34,072 nucleotides of DNA from Alphaproteobacteria bacterium (GTDB lineage Bacteria > Pseudomonadota > Alphaproteobacteria > Rickettsiales > JABCZZ01): the NCBI GenBank assembly GCA_013289445.1, contig JABCZZ010000017.1, positions 1-34,072 of the forward strand, in the 5' to 3' direction. Both the position numbers and the translations under genes were made by a program. Shown one piece after another: positions 14,291-21,646 of this stretch (position 1 is the stretch's first letter; each line of letters begins with the position of its first letter). The notes beneath the pieces are model-generated. The model worked only from the letters and a program-made list of their open reading frames with translations, did not search any database and was not told the DNA's origin.

Positions 14291-15215
14291 TCTTCGCTGC
14301 CTCCTTTTGATGGTCATACCCATTACCATTCTTTGTTTTCGCCTTTTGGTCGTCATTTTTCCTTTCTGCGGCCAAGTAGCTGTTAGCCAAATCTACATAT
14401 TCCGGCAGGGAATCAACCCCTACTGAATTGCGCCCAAGCCGATGTGCTACCACATTCGTAGTTCCAGAGCCAGCAAATGGGTCTAAAACCCAATCCCCTG
14501 GTTTTGTGAACAGTTTAATAAACCAATCAGGCAGAGCTTCCGGGAAAGTCGCTGAATGCTCTTTATTGGCGCATTCCGTAGCAAAGTGTAGCACGTTGGA
14601 GGGATACGCCATGTCACGGCCAATCCAATTCTTTATGTTTTTGCCGAAGCCGCTGCCCACTTGAGAATCGAATCGAACCACGTCATTTTTGCCCAAATTC
14701 TTAAGACGCGCCTTTGCCCAATCACCCATCGGCACTTTGACCTCGTCCTGATACATGTGAAATTTCTTTTCTTTCGTGAAGTGCAGACACCGCTCCCAAG
14801 CATCCCGAAAGCGATTTGACCACTTCCCAGGATGGCAATTTTTCTTATGCCAGATGTATTCCTCAGTCCAAAGCCAGCCCTGTTTGCGAAGTGCCAAAAT
14901 CAATTCGAGCACATAAACGTGACGCTCTCCCTCGTTCACCCTCTCCTTTATGTTTAGGACAAAAGAGCCGGTCGGTTTGAGCACTCGCTTGAATTGCTTT
15001 GATCGTTCGAGGAACCACTCCACATATTTGTCAGGATGAATGCCACCGTAGGTTTTTTTCCTTTGATCAGCATACGGGGGCGACGTAACAATCAGGTCGA
15101 ACGTGCTCTCAGGGAAGCGCCTCAGCACATCCCGGCAATCACCACAGTAAAATTTGGTTTCCATCTTCAAATCCCGCACATTGTGAACTGGTTTTGGCAG
15201 ATTTACAATACTCAT
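14211..15215 (-). CDS. DNA methyltransferase (beta-class) of the restriction-modification pair
   Basis: The protein has 334 residues. The catalytic motif IV, TSPPY, is at 44-48 and the S-adenosylmethionine-binding motif DPFAGSGTT at 245-253, so motif IV precedes motif I, as in beta-class amino-methyltransferases. TSPPY occurs in both N4-cytosine and N6-adenine enzymes, so the modified base is not settled. Residues from about 285 on are a polar tail with a repeated KNGNG motif. ATG at 15164 (METKFYCGDC) is an alternative start, close to where such enzymes usually begin. The methyltransferase is transcribed first, the restriction enzyme second, an order that favours protection before cutting. 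The pair is cargo next to the P4-type integrase. Confidence 0.85.
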   Translation of the reverse strand: MSIVNLPKPVHNVRDLKMETKFYCGDCRDVLRRFPESTFDLIVTSPPYADQRKKTYGGIHPDKYVEWFLERSKQFKRVLKPTGSFVLNIKERVNEGERHVYVLELILALRKQGWLWTEEYIWHKKNCHPGKWSNRFRDAWERCLHFTKEKKFHMYQDEVKVPMGDWAKARLKNLGKNDVVRFDSQVGSGFGKNIKNWIGRDMAYPSNVLHFATECANKEHSATFPEALPDWFIKLFTKPGDWVLDPFAGSGTTNVVAHRLGRNSVGVDSLPEYVDLANSYLAAERKNDDQKAKTKNGNGYDHQKEAAKNGNGHYSSTNNRIRQKAHTRLPQGTA

Positions 15216-15323
15216 GCAAAAGTTTTAGCGATTTAACGGCTGGCGGTCCAGAAAAATCTTTTCTCTCTCGTCAGAGCTGTTTTCAAGTCGGCGGGCGGCC
15301 ATTTTTTGGATTGCACGCAGCAG

Positions 15324-16502
15324 CTAACGCTTTTTTGCCACGCCATCAAGATAATCACCCCACCATTGCATCATTTTCCGGCGTTCCGGCAGATATTGCG
15401 CGTGATTGTAAGCGGCCCTGACTTCGTTGCTCTCCGCGTGTGCAAGCTGGCGTTCAATCACGTCAGGCGGAAAACCATTCTCGTTGAGAATGGTGCTGGC
15501 AGTGGCACGGAAACCGTGGCCGGTGGCCTTGGAATGATACCCCATGCGATACAAGGCAAAGAGCATGGTGTTTTCACTCATGCAGCCTGACGGCTTGTGC
15601 TGATTCGGAAAAACAAACTCCCATTGGCCGCTAAACGCCTTCATTTCCTTCAAAACGGCGACCGCCTGACGCGAGAGCGGAACGATATGCAGTTGCTTCA
15701 TTTTCATGCGCTCCACGGGGATGCGCCACTCGTTCTTTTCAAAATTTATTTCCATCCATTTTGCACCGCGCAGTTCCGTAGTGCGGACAAAAGTGAGCAG
15801 CAGGAATTTTAATGCCAGCTTGGTTTGCAGGTTGTCATAGGCTTCCAATTTTTTCAGATACGCTGGCAGTTCGTTTTCTTTCAGATACGCCTGATGCTTC
15901 CGCACCGGAGATTTCAACGCGCCGCGCAGGTCATTCAGTGGATTGTATTTGGCGCGGCCAGTGGCAATGGCATATCTGAAAATCTGGCCTGAATACTGCA
16001 ACAGACGCATGGCGAGATCGAGCGCGCCGTTTTTTTCGACCACACGTAAGGCGGAAAGAAATTCAGGCGCATCAATTTCTGCAATAGGACGGTTGCCCAC
16101 TCTTGAAAAAAGGTTGTGTTCCAAACGATCCATGATGGACTTGCCATATTTTGCCGACCATCTGTGCCTGCGGGTTTCAAACCATTCCTTGGCAATGGTC
16201 TTAAAAGTGTTCTCGCCGTTGAGCACGGCTTGCCGTTTGGCCTCCCTTTTTTCCGCTCCGGGGTCGTTACCCGCCGCCAGTGCTTTACGCGCCAGCATGT
16301 GACGCTCCCTTGCTTCCGCAAGGCCGACATCAGGATAAACCCCCAAGGCAAGGCGTCTTTCCTTGCCTGCAAAGCGGTATTTATACCGCCAGTATCTTCC
16401 GCCGCTAGGCGGCACTTCCAGATAAAGCCCGCCACCGTCAAACAGCCGATACAGCTTGGCTTTGGGCTTTGCGCTACGGACTTGAATTTCCTTAAGGATC
16501 AT
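15324..16502 (-). CDS. int: P4-type tyrosine integrase of the island
   Basis: The protein has 392 residues, the usual length for P4-like integrases. The N-terminal 100 residues are the DUF4102 arm-binding domain (AKPKAKLYRLFDGGGLYLEV, LGVYPDVGLAEAR). A core-binding helical domain follows, then the catalytic domain with Arg240 (FVRTTELRGAKW), His329 and Arg332 (HGFRATA), His355 (LAH) and nucleophile Tyr365 (AAYNHAQY). All catalytic residues are present, so the enzyme is probably active. It integrates DNA into the 3' end of a tRNA gene; here the tRNA-Arg lies about 290 bases away, with copies of the tRNA segment in the intergenic region. A candidate promoter lies at 16671-16700. Confidence 0.92.
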   Translation of the reverse strand: MILKEIQVRSAKPKAKLYRLFDGGGLYLEVPPSGGRYWRYKYRFAGKERRLALGVYPDVGLAEARERHMLARKALAAGNDPGAEKREAKRQAVLNGENTFKTIAKEWFETRRHRWSAKYGKSIMDRLEHNLFSRVGNRPIAEIDAPEFLSALRVVEKNGALDLAMRLLQYSGQIFRYAIATGRAKYNPLNDLRGALKSPVRKHQAYLKENELPAYLKKLEAYDNLQTKLALKFLLLTFVRTTELRGAKWMEINFEKNEWRIPVERMKMKQLHIVPLSRQAVAVLKEMKAFSGQWEFVFPNQHKPSGCMSENTMLFALYRMGYHSKATGHGFRATASTILNENGFPPDVIERQLAHAESNEVRAAYNHAQYLPERRKMMQWWGDYLDGVAKKR

Positions 16503-16527
16503 TCGCCCCCCTTTGACCCATGAGCCA

Positions 16528-16571
16528 GAGAGACTCGAACTCCCAAAAAAGAGACTCGAACTCCCAACCGC
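16528..16571. repeat. Two attachment-core copies duplicating the tRNA-Arg 3' segment
   Basis: GAGAGACTCGAACTCCCAA at 16528-16546 equals the tRNA gene at 16806-16824. A second copy at 16550-16571 equals 16807-16828 over 22 bases. The two copies are 21 bases apart and lie just upstream of the integrase start codon. The segment is the T-arm half of tRNA-Arg, the normal crossover target of P4-type integrases. The 220-bp stretch between these copies and the tRNA (16572-16794) holds no gene but contains a promoter and repeated CCATTTGGGG boxes. Confidence 0.75.
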
Positions 16572-16670
16572 ATTTACAGGGATTTTGTGTTGACGAAAAA
16601 TCTAGGATTTCTGCGCCTGAGAACACCATTTGGGGAAACAAATACTCTTTTGAGGAAACTGACTTCCCCA

Positions 16671-16700
16671 ATTATGCCCCCATTTGGGGTCGAATGTCAA
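16671..16700 (-). promoter_or_regulatory. Candidate integrase promoter with operator-like palindrome
   Basis: On the minus strand TTGACA (16700-16695) is followed after 18 bases by CATAAT (16676-16671). The spacer contains CCCCAAATGGGG. The box CCATTTGGGG occurs at 16680-16689 and again at 16626-16635, and TTGGGGAA (16630-16637) faces TTCCCCAA (16664-16671). These are plausible arm-type or repressor sites. Transcription would reach the integrase gene through the att copies. Confidence 0.5.
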
Positions 16701-16794
16701 TAATTGTTAACGAATGGCCGCGAGTCAAAATCTTCTATAATCGGCTCTGAGTCTAGTTTTCACGGCGATTGCCGAACGGCGACGAAACTTAAAA

Positions 16795-16871
16795 TGGCGC
16801 ACCCGGAGAGACTCGAACTCCCAACCGCCAGATTCGTAGTCTGATGCTCTATCCAATTGAGCTACGGGTGC
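16795..16871 (-). tRNA. tRNA-Arg (ACG)
   Basis: The minus strand folds as a standard tRNA: acceptor GCACCCG/CGGGTGC, D-arm GCTCAATTGGATAGAGC, anticodon stem-loop CAGACTACGAATCTG with anticodon ACG, T-arm GGGAGTTCGAGTCTCTC, discriminator G and an encoded CCA. It is intact although the island is integrated at its 3' end, because the integrating element restores the tRNA sequence. Confidence 0.95.
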
Positions 16872-16888
16872 GTACTTTAAGGGCGCGC

Positions 16889-16916
16889 ACGTTAGCAAAA
16901 CAGGGCGGAAATTCAA
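16889..16916 (-). promoter_or_regulatory. Candidate tRNA-Arg promoter
   Basis: On the minus strand TTGAAT (16916-16911) and TAACGT (16894-16889) are 16 bases apart. The GC-rich run between the -10 and the tRNA (GCGCGCCC) is the kind of discriminator associated with growth-rate control of stable RNA genes. The mature tRNA starts about 18 bases after the -10. Confidence 0.45.
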
Positions 16917-17033
16917 GTAAATTTCGCGCTGCCCGCAAAGCCCTGCATTTCCTCTGCCTCATGATTTAATCCTTTTAAATTAGCCAAACCTATGGCATTT
17001 TTGGCTCCCGCGAGGAGAATAAGGGTAAAATCT

Positions 17034-17432
17034 ATGAAACATGGCATTTACGGCGCTTTAGCAGCATGCATCCTGTGCTCTCTGGCCATAGCTGCGACAG
17101 CGGCAGCCCCCACCTATGAAACCGAATACACCAATGAGACGCCGCTCATCGTCATCCGCTTCAATCAGCCGCATGTGATGTACGAGCGTCCCCTCTATAA
17201 TGTTATTTCCCAGGCGCTGGAGGCCAAACCCTCTGCTACCTTTGATATCGTATCGATTTCAGTGCAGACGCGTGATAGCCGTAATCAGCAATACAACAAC
17301 CAGTTAGCCACTGCCAATACGCATAAAGTACTCGCCACTTTGCAGGAGATGGGCCTCCCGCAAAGCCGCATTAACCTGACCAGCGCCGCCGACAATGTCA
17401 GCGCCAGCGAAGTGCGCATTTTCGTTCACTGA
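17034..17432 (+). CDS. Small exported protein with OmpA-C-like half
   Basis: The start is ATG 17034, with GGAG upstream, giving 132 residues; the earlier ATG at 16992 would bury the signal peptide. A Sec signal peptide is clear: MKHG, then a hydrophobic stretch ending ATAAA before PTYETEY. The mature part contains VSISVQTRDSRNQQYNNQLATANTHKVL and LQEMGLPQSRINLTS, which resemble the second half of OmpA-like peptidoglycan-binding domains (repeat of a polar loop, helix, 'G-x-x-x-x-R-I'). It is therefore probably periplasmic. It is convergent with ftsA (58-bp gap) and lies between it and tRNA-Arg. Function is not known to me. Confidence 0.65.
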   Translation: MKHGIYGALAACILCSLAIAATAAAPTYETEYTNETPLIVIRFNQPHVMYERPLYNVISQALEAKPSATFDIVSISVQTRDSRNQQYNNQLATANTHKVLATLQEMGLPQSRINLTSAADNVSASEVRIFVH

Positions 17433-17489
17433 AATATAGCAAGCGTACGGCAGCCGTGCAGCTTTCAGCCGCCGACGTTGCAGACTTAT

Positions 17490-18737
17490 TCAGAAGTTAT
17501 CCTTAAGCCACTGGACAAAGCGTGCAAATGCGCCGGATTTGCGCGAGGGATCGTGCTGACGATCTTCCAGTGTCTTGCGACGCGCATGTTCGAGCATACC
17601 GATAGAAGAAGAAAAAGCCGGCCCGCTGACCGCATCTGCAAGTCCCGAAATGATGCGCGGCTTGGCTACCCGTATCTGTTTGCCCAGCACACGCGTGGCC
17701 AGTTCCCGCATGCCTAGAAGCTGGCTGGCACCGCCCGTGAGCACTACACGCCTGCCGGCAATCGCATCCATTCCCGCCACTTCGATCTTGCTGCGGATCA
17801 TCTCGAAAATTTCTTCCAGTCGCGGACGGATTATACCCACCAGCATCGAACGCGGCATGAGGTTACCGCCGTCGCCACTGTCTTCTTCGCCGAGCTGTGG
17901 TACGTCGATCATCGCCTGATGGTCGGATGACGTCGGCACCGCACTGCCATGCAGCGTTTTTAAACGCTCGGCATGAGCAATCGAGGTCGATAGTCCCTTG
18001 GCCAGATCGCTGGTGACATGCATACCGCCGATCGGCACTACGTCGGTAAACAGATTTTTGCCGCCCGCAAATACGGCAACGCTGGTGACACCGCCGCCCA
18101 TATCGACAAGAGTGACACCCAGCTCCATCTCGTCGGGCTCCAGGCAGGCCAGCGCTGACACATGCGGTGAAGCCACGAAATCAGCGGCATTGAGGTGGCA
18201 ATGCGCCAGGCAATTGGTGATGTTGCGGATCATGGTGGCAGGTGCAGTGATGATATGCAGATCAGCGCCAAGTTTCTCGCCCACCATTGAACGAGGATCG
18301 CGGATGTTCTTGACGTCATCGAGCGTGTATTGCACCGGGAAACAATGAATAATCTCAACATCGTCGCTCTCAACGCTCGCACGCCCCTCTACCAGAATAT
18401 CCGCCAGATCGCGCTCGGTAACGCTGCCGCCCGAAACGGTAAGCTCGACCGTAACGCTGCGTGAGGTTAAGCCTGCACCAGCGAGATTGACCACTACGTT
18501 TTCAATGGTTTCATCCGCCATCTGCTCAGCGGCATGCACCGCGGCAATTACCGAGGTTTCCGCCTCAACGATATCGACAATATGCCCCGAGCGTATGCCT
18601 TTGGAAAGCTGATGGCCGATACCAGTGATGCGGATAGCGCCGTCAGGCTGCAAACGCGCGATAAAACATGCGACCTTGGTGCTGCCAATGTCTAGCGCCG
18701 CGATACTGCCCGTAAATTTCTTGATTTTCTTGGCCAT
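17490..18737 (-). CDS. ftsA: Cell division protein FtsA
   Basis: The start chosen is ATG 18737 (415 aa, MAKKIKKFTG) with GGAAAG upstream; the open frame to 18785 adds a non-conserved stretch. FtsA is an actin-like ATPase that tethers FtsZ to the membrane and signals to the divisome. The phosphate-binding loop ALDIGSTKVACF is at about residues 14-25, further actin-fold motifs include VDMGGGVTS and VLTGGAS, and the C-terminal amphipathic helix FARFVQWLKDNF is the membrane anchor. It is the last gene of the cluster. No ftsZ follows; the next gene is convergent. A 156-bp gap separates it from ftsQ, with a possible own promoter. Confidence 0.93.
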   Translation of the reverse strand: MAKKIKKFTGSIAALDIGSTKVACFIARLQPDGAIRITGIGHQLSKGIRSGHIVDIVEAETSVIAAVHAAEQMADETIENVVVNLAGAGLTSRSVTVELTVSGGSVTERDLADILVEGRASVESDDVEIIHCFPVQYTLDDVKNIRDPRSMVGEKLGADLHIITAPATMIRNITNCLAHCHLNAADFVASPHVSALACLEPDEMELGVTLVDMGGGVTSVAVFAGGKNLFTDVVPIGGMHVTSDLAKGLSTSIAHAERLKTLHGSAVPTSSDHQAMIDVPQLGEEDSGDGGNLMPRSMLVGIIRPRLEEIFEMIRSKIEVAGMDAIAGRRVVLTGGASQLLGMRELATRVLGKQIRVAKPRIISGLADAVSGPAFSSSIGMLEHARRKTLEDRQHDPSRKSGAFARFVQWLKDNF

Positions 18738-18757
18738 GCCACTTTCCGTACGCCTTA

Positions 18758-18785
18758 TGTGTAGCGCTTTGGCCGGCGAGGTCAA
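18758..18785 (-). promoter_or_regulatory. Candidate promoter for ftsA
   Basis: On the minus strand TTGACC (18785-18780) and TACACA (18763-18758) are 16 bases apart, 21 bases upstream of the ftsA start. A separate TATAAT lies further upstream, around 18885. The gap ftsQ-ftsA is the only long intergenic space in an otherwise overlapping cluster. Confidence 0.3.
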
Positions 18786-18893
18786 GCCGCAGATGCTGAA
18801 AAAGAAGCGAGTCAGCAGACGCGCCCTTTAATGGCCGAAGGTCTCAGGCACATCGCGAAGGTAAGCAGACCGAAGCGGGAGCAATTATATACG

Positions 18894-19757
18894 TTACGTC
18901 TCGCTGCCGCCGCTGCCTTTGCCAGGCTTAACCTCAGGCGCGGTCTTGATGAAGATGCGATCGAAAAGTCGCATATCGATGGACGTGACCGCCCGGCTAA
19001 GCACATGGTTTTCCCGATCCATGCGCGCAAAATTCTGCCAGGCCTCTTCGGGTTTCTTTTCCGGTAATTTCAGTTCGACCCCGTTCTTGAAACGTATGTT
19101 CCAGCGGCGCTCGCCTATACGTTGTGCTGCAACCACGTCCTTGGCAAGCTCAGGCTCTAGCGCAAGCGTGTTAATCAGATCATGGGTGCGGCCAGGTGCA
19201 TCTTCGCCCACCACCAGCAATAATTGCTTGTATTGTGCCGGGTCGGCATATTCCATCACCACCCCGTCCTGATCGATGAGATGGAGCTTGCCTTCGTTCT
19301 GCCACACTGCCACCGGCGCACGCTCAACAATATGCACATGCAGCTGATCAGGCAGCACGCGCGCCACTTCAGCATATTTCACGCGTGGAATCGCCTCCAG
19401 ACGCGCACGCATATCGCTCAGTGAAAGCGCCATGATCGGCTCGCCGATTTTGATACCGAGCGCGTGATTGATATCGTTTATCGACGTGTACTTGCGCCCT
19501 TCAAGATAGACATTCTCGACGCGGAAGCCCATGCGTGCGGTCTGCTGCCAGAACCGACCGCTGATGTTATTGGCCACCTGTTCGAGCTTTCCCGAATGCC
19601 AGAACCACCAGCTGCCGCCGGCGAAAATAAGGACGCCCAGGGTGGTGCCAAGAATAAGCGCCCGGCGCGACGTGGTCTGCCACCATTTGCGCACCGCGCG
19701 TTTGCGGTTGATTTTCCGGCTTTCCTTTTGGCGCGTCGTGAGTTTCGCTTTTGCCAT
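18894..19757 (-). CDS. ftsQ: Cell division protein FtsQ
   Basis: The protein has 287 residues. A basic cytoplasmic N-terminus (RKINRKRAVRKWW) precedes one membrane segment at about residues 32-53. A periplasmic POTRA domain follows (FRVENVYLEGRKYTSINDINHAL, IGEPIMALSLSDMRARLEAIPRVKYAEVARVLPDQL), then the FtsQ beta domain (VVMEYADPA, LLLVVGEDA). FtsQ links the early and late divisome and binds FtsB/FtsL. It lies 24 bases before ddl in gene coordinates, reading in the same direction. The C-terminal tail beyond KTAPEV is Gly/Ser/Lys-rich and probably disordered. Confidence 0.92.
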   Translation of the reverse strand: MAKAKLTTRQKESRKINRKRAVRKWWQTTSRRALILGTTLGVLIFAGGSWWFWHSGKLEQVANNISGRFWQQTARMGFRVENVYLEGRKYTSINDINHALGIKIGEPIMALSLSDMRARLEAIPRVKYAEVARVLPDQLHVHIVERAPVAVWQNEGKLHLIDQDGVVMEYADPAQYKQLLLVVGEDAPGRTHDLINTLALEPELAKDVVAAQRIGERRWNIRFKNGVELKLPEKKPEEAWQNFARMDRENHVLSRAVTSIDMRLFDRIFIKTAPEVKPGKGSGGSET

Positions 19758-19781
19758 ATACTCTAAATAATGCCTTGAGCG

Positions 19782-20693
19782 TTACTGCCCGAGTTTTGCG
19801 CCCTTAACGAGCGTATCGACCAGCTGATTAAACCCTATTTTCGCGTAATTTGCAATCTCGGGAGACAATGACAGCGGCGTCATGCCCGGCTGCGAGTTGA
19901 GCTCAAGGATATAAAATGTGCCGGGTTCACCCTTGGTATCATCGTAGCGGAAGTCGGAGCGGCTTAGCCCGCGGCAACCCAGCACGCGATGCGCGACAAG
20001 CGCCATCTGCATGACCTCTTCGGTCTTTTCCTTGGAAAGCGGCGCTGGACAGAGATGCTCGGTCTTGCCCGAGGTATATTTATTCTCATAATCGTAAAAT
20101 CCTGCCTTGGGGCGCAGCTCGACAACACCGAGCGCCACGTCGTCAAGTACGGCGACGGTCACTTCACGGCCGGGTATATATTGTTCCACCAGCACCTCTT
20201 CACCGTAAGGCCAGCTGGCTTCATCGAAAAAGTAATTATCGCGCTCCTGCACGATTTTCACACCGACGCTGGAGCCTTCATTGACCGGTTTAACGACGTA
20301 AGGACGCGGCAACACATCTTTGCTCAGCACATCATGTTTGCTTACCGTCCTGCCCTCGGGCACCAGCAATCCCGCGGCAGCGAACATCTTCTTGGCCATG
20401 GGCTTGTCCATCGCCACTGCGGAAGCGAGTACGCCGGAATGGGTATAAGGAATTCTGAGCAATTCGAGCAGGCCTTGAATGCAACCGTCTTCACCCCACC
20501 TGCCATGCAGCGCGTTAAACACCACATCGGGCTTAATGCGCGCAAGATGTGCAGCAATCTCGCCGTCTACATCGAGGGGCGTCACTTTATAACCCAGTTC
20601 CAAGAGTGCGGTGGCAACCGCTTTACCGGACGTCAGCGACACTTCACGCTCCGCCGACAAGCCTCCCATCAGGACTGCCACATGCCGGGTCAT
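19782..20693 (-). CDS. ddl: D-alanine--D-alanine ligase
   Basis: The start is ATG 20693 (303 aa, [17 protein letters not shown]), which overlaps the murB stop as ATGA; the longer frame to 20753 is not used. Ddl joins two D-alanines with ATP for the peptidoglycan stem peptide. The fold is an ATP-grasp enzyme: N-terminal MGGLSAEREVS, NALHGRWGEDG, ATP-binding lysine region YVVKPVNEGSSVGV, EVLVEQYIPGREVTVAVL, and the C-terminal metal- and substrate-binding segment ELNSQPGMTPLSLSPE. All expected motifs are present. It is a normal member of the alphaproteobacterial-type cluster. Confidence 0.94.
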   Translation of the reverse strand: MTRHVAVLMGGLSAEREVSLTSGKAVATALLELGYKVTPLDVDGEIAAHLARIKPDVVFNALHGRWGEDGCIQGLLELLRIPYTHSGVLASAVAMDKPMAKKMFAAAGLLVPEGRTVSKHDVLSKDVLPRPYVVKPVNEGSSVGVKIVQERDNYFFDEASWPYGEEVLVEQYIPGREVTVAVLDDVALGVVELRPKAGFYDYENKYTSGKTEHLCPAPLSKEKTEEVMQMALVAHRVLGCRGLSRSDFRYDDTKGEPGTFYILELNSQPGMTPLSLSPEIANYAKIGFNQLVDTLVKGAKLGQ

Positions 20694-21646
20694 CAGGCCA
20701 CTGCCTTGCGTGAGGCTTTGGCAGAGGCAAGACCAATACGCTTGATTTCCCATTCGAGGGTGATGCCACTATGCACCAGCACGCGCTGTCTCACTTCTTC
20801 GCCCAGCGTTTCCAGATCATGCGCCGTAGCGTTGCCGGTATTGATCATGAAATTGCAATGCTTGCGCGACATCTCTGCACCGCCTACATGCAAGCCCCTG
20901 CATCCCGCCGCTTCAATCAACTGCCAGGCCTTTTGGCCTTCGGGATTCTTAAAGGTGCTGCCGCCCGTGCGCGAACGGATGGGTTGCGTATTTTCGCGTG
21001 CAACAGAAATTTCCTGCATGCGTGCGGCAATTTTTTCGCGAGCTTCTTCTTTGCCCTGCAAGGTCGCGCGGGTAAAAATCCAGCCTTCGGGCAGGCCGCA
21101 TTTACGGTAAGTGTAATGCAGTTTTTCTGCGGAAAGCACGTGGATATGGCCTTGCGGATCGATCACTTCCGCCTCTACCAGTACGTCCTTGGTTTCACTG
21201 CCATAGGCACCGGCATTCATCATCAGCGCGCCACCCATCGAACCCGGAACGCCGCTTAAAAATTCAAGGCCGCCGATACCGTGATCCTTTGCCACTGTAA
21301 CGGCATTGCTGTTAAGGCAACCCGCACCGACGATGATACGATCGCCTTGCGCATGACAATCGGCAAAATGCCTGCCCAGACGCAGGGTGACACCTTCAAT
21401 ACCGCCGTCGCGCACGAGAATATTGGAGCCCACGCCCAGCACCGTGACGCAAACATCTGCAGGCTTATGGGCGAGAAAATGGGCAAGGTCATGCGTGTCT
21501 TCCGGCTTGAACAATACTTCCGCCGCACCGCCGACCTGAAACCAGTTGACCTTGGAAAGGTCTGCCTGCGCACGCATCCGGCCGCGTGTATCGGGCAGGC
21601 GCGCAATGAGATCGGAGTGAATTTCTTTTACCAGCACGTCCGTCAT
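20693..21646 (-). CDS. murB: UDP-N-acetylenolpyruvoylglucosamine reductase MurB
   Basis: The start is ATG 21646 (317 aa, [10 protein letters not shown]), overlapping the murC stop as ATGA. MurB reduces UDP-GlcNAc-enolpyruvate to UDP-MurNAc with NADPH and FAD. The FAD-binding motifs [17 protein letters not shown] and [20 protein letters not shown] are clear, and [12 protein letters not shown] carries the catalytic serine. FHCNF-like [13 protein letters not shown] follows near the C-terminus. Length and motif order fit the shorter type II MurB. It is translationally coupled to both murC and ddl. Confidence 0.95.
   Translation of the reverse strand: MTDVLVKEIHSDLIARLPDTRGRMRAQADLSKVNWFQVGGAAEVLFKPEDTHDLAHFLAHKPADVCVTVLGVGSNILVRDGGIEGVTLRLGRHFADCHAQGDRIIVGAGCLNSNAVTVAKDHGIGGLEFLSGVPGSMGGALMMNAGAYGSETKDVLVEAEVIDPQGHIHVLSAEKLHYTYRKCGLPEGWIFTRATLQGKEEAREKIAARMQEISVARENTQPIRSRTGGSTFKNPEGQKAWQLIEAAGCRGLHVGGAEMSRKHCNFMINTGNATAHDLETLGEEVRQRVLVHSGITLEWEIKRIGLASAKASRKAVA

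Noticed and set aside
16520..16750. 76-residue plus-strand frame between integrase and tRNA
   Set aside because: It runs over the att copies (repeated RDSNSQ) and a promoter, with no coding signal.
19989..21110. 373-residue plus-strand frame across ddl/murB
   Set aside because: Antisense to two well-supported Mur-pathway genes; composition typical of a shadow frame.
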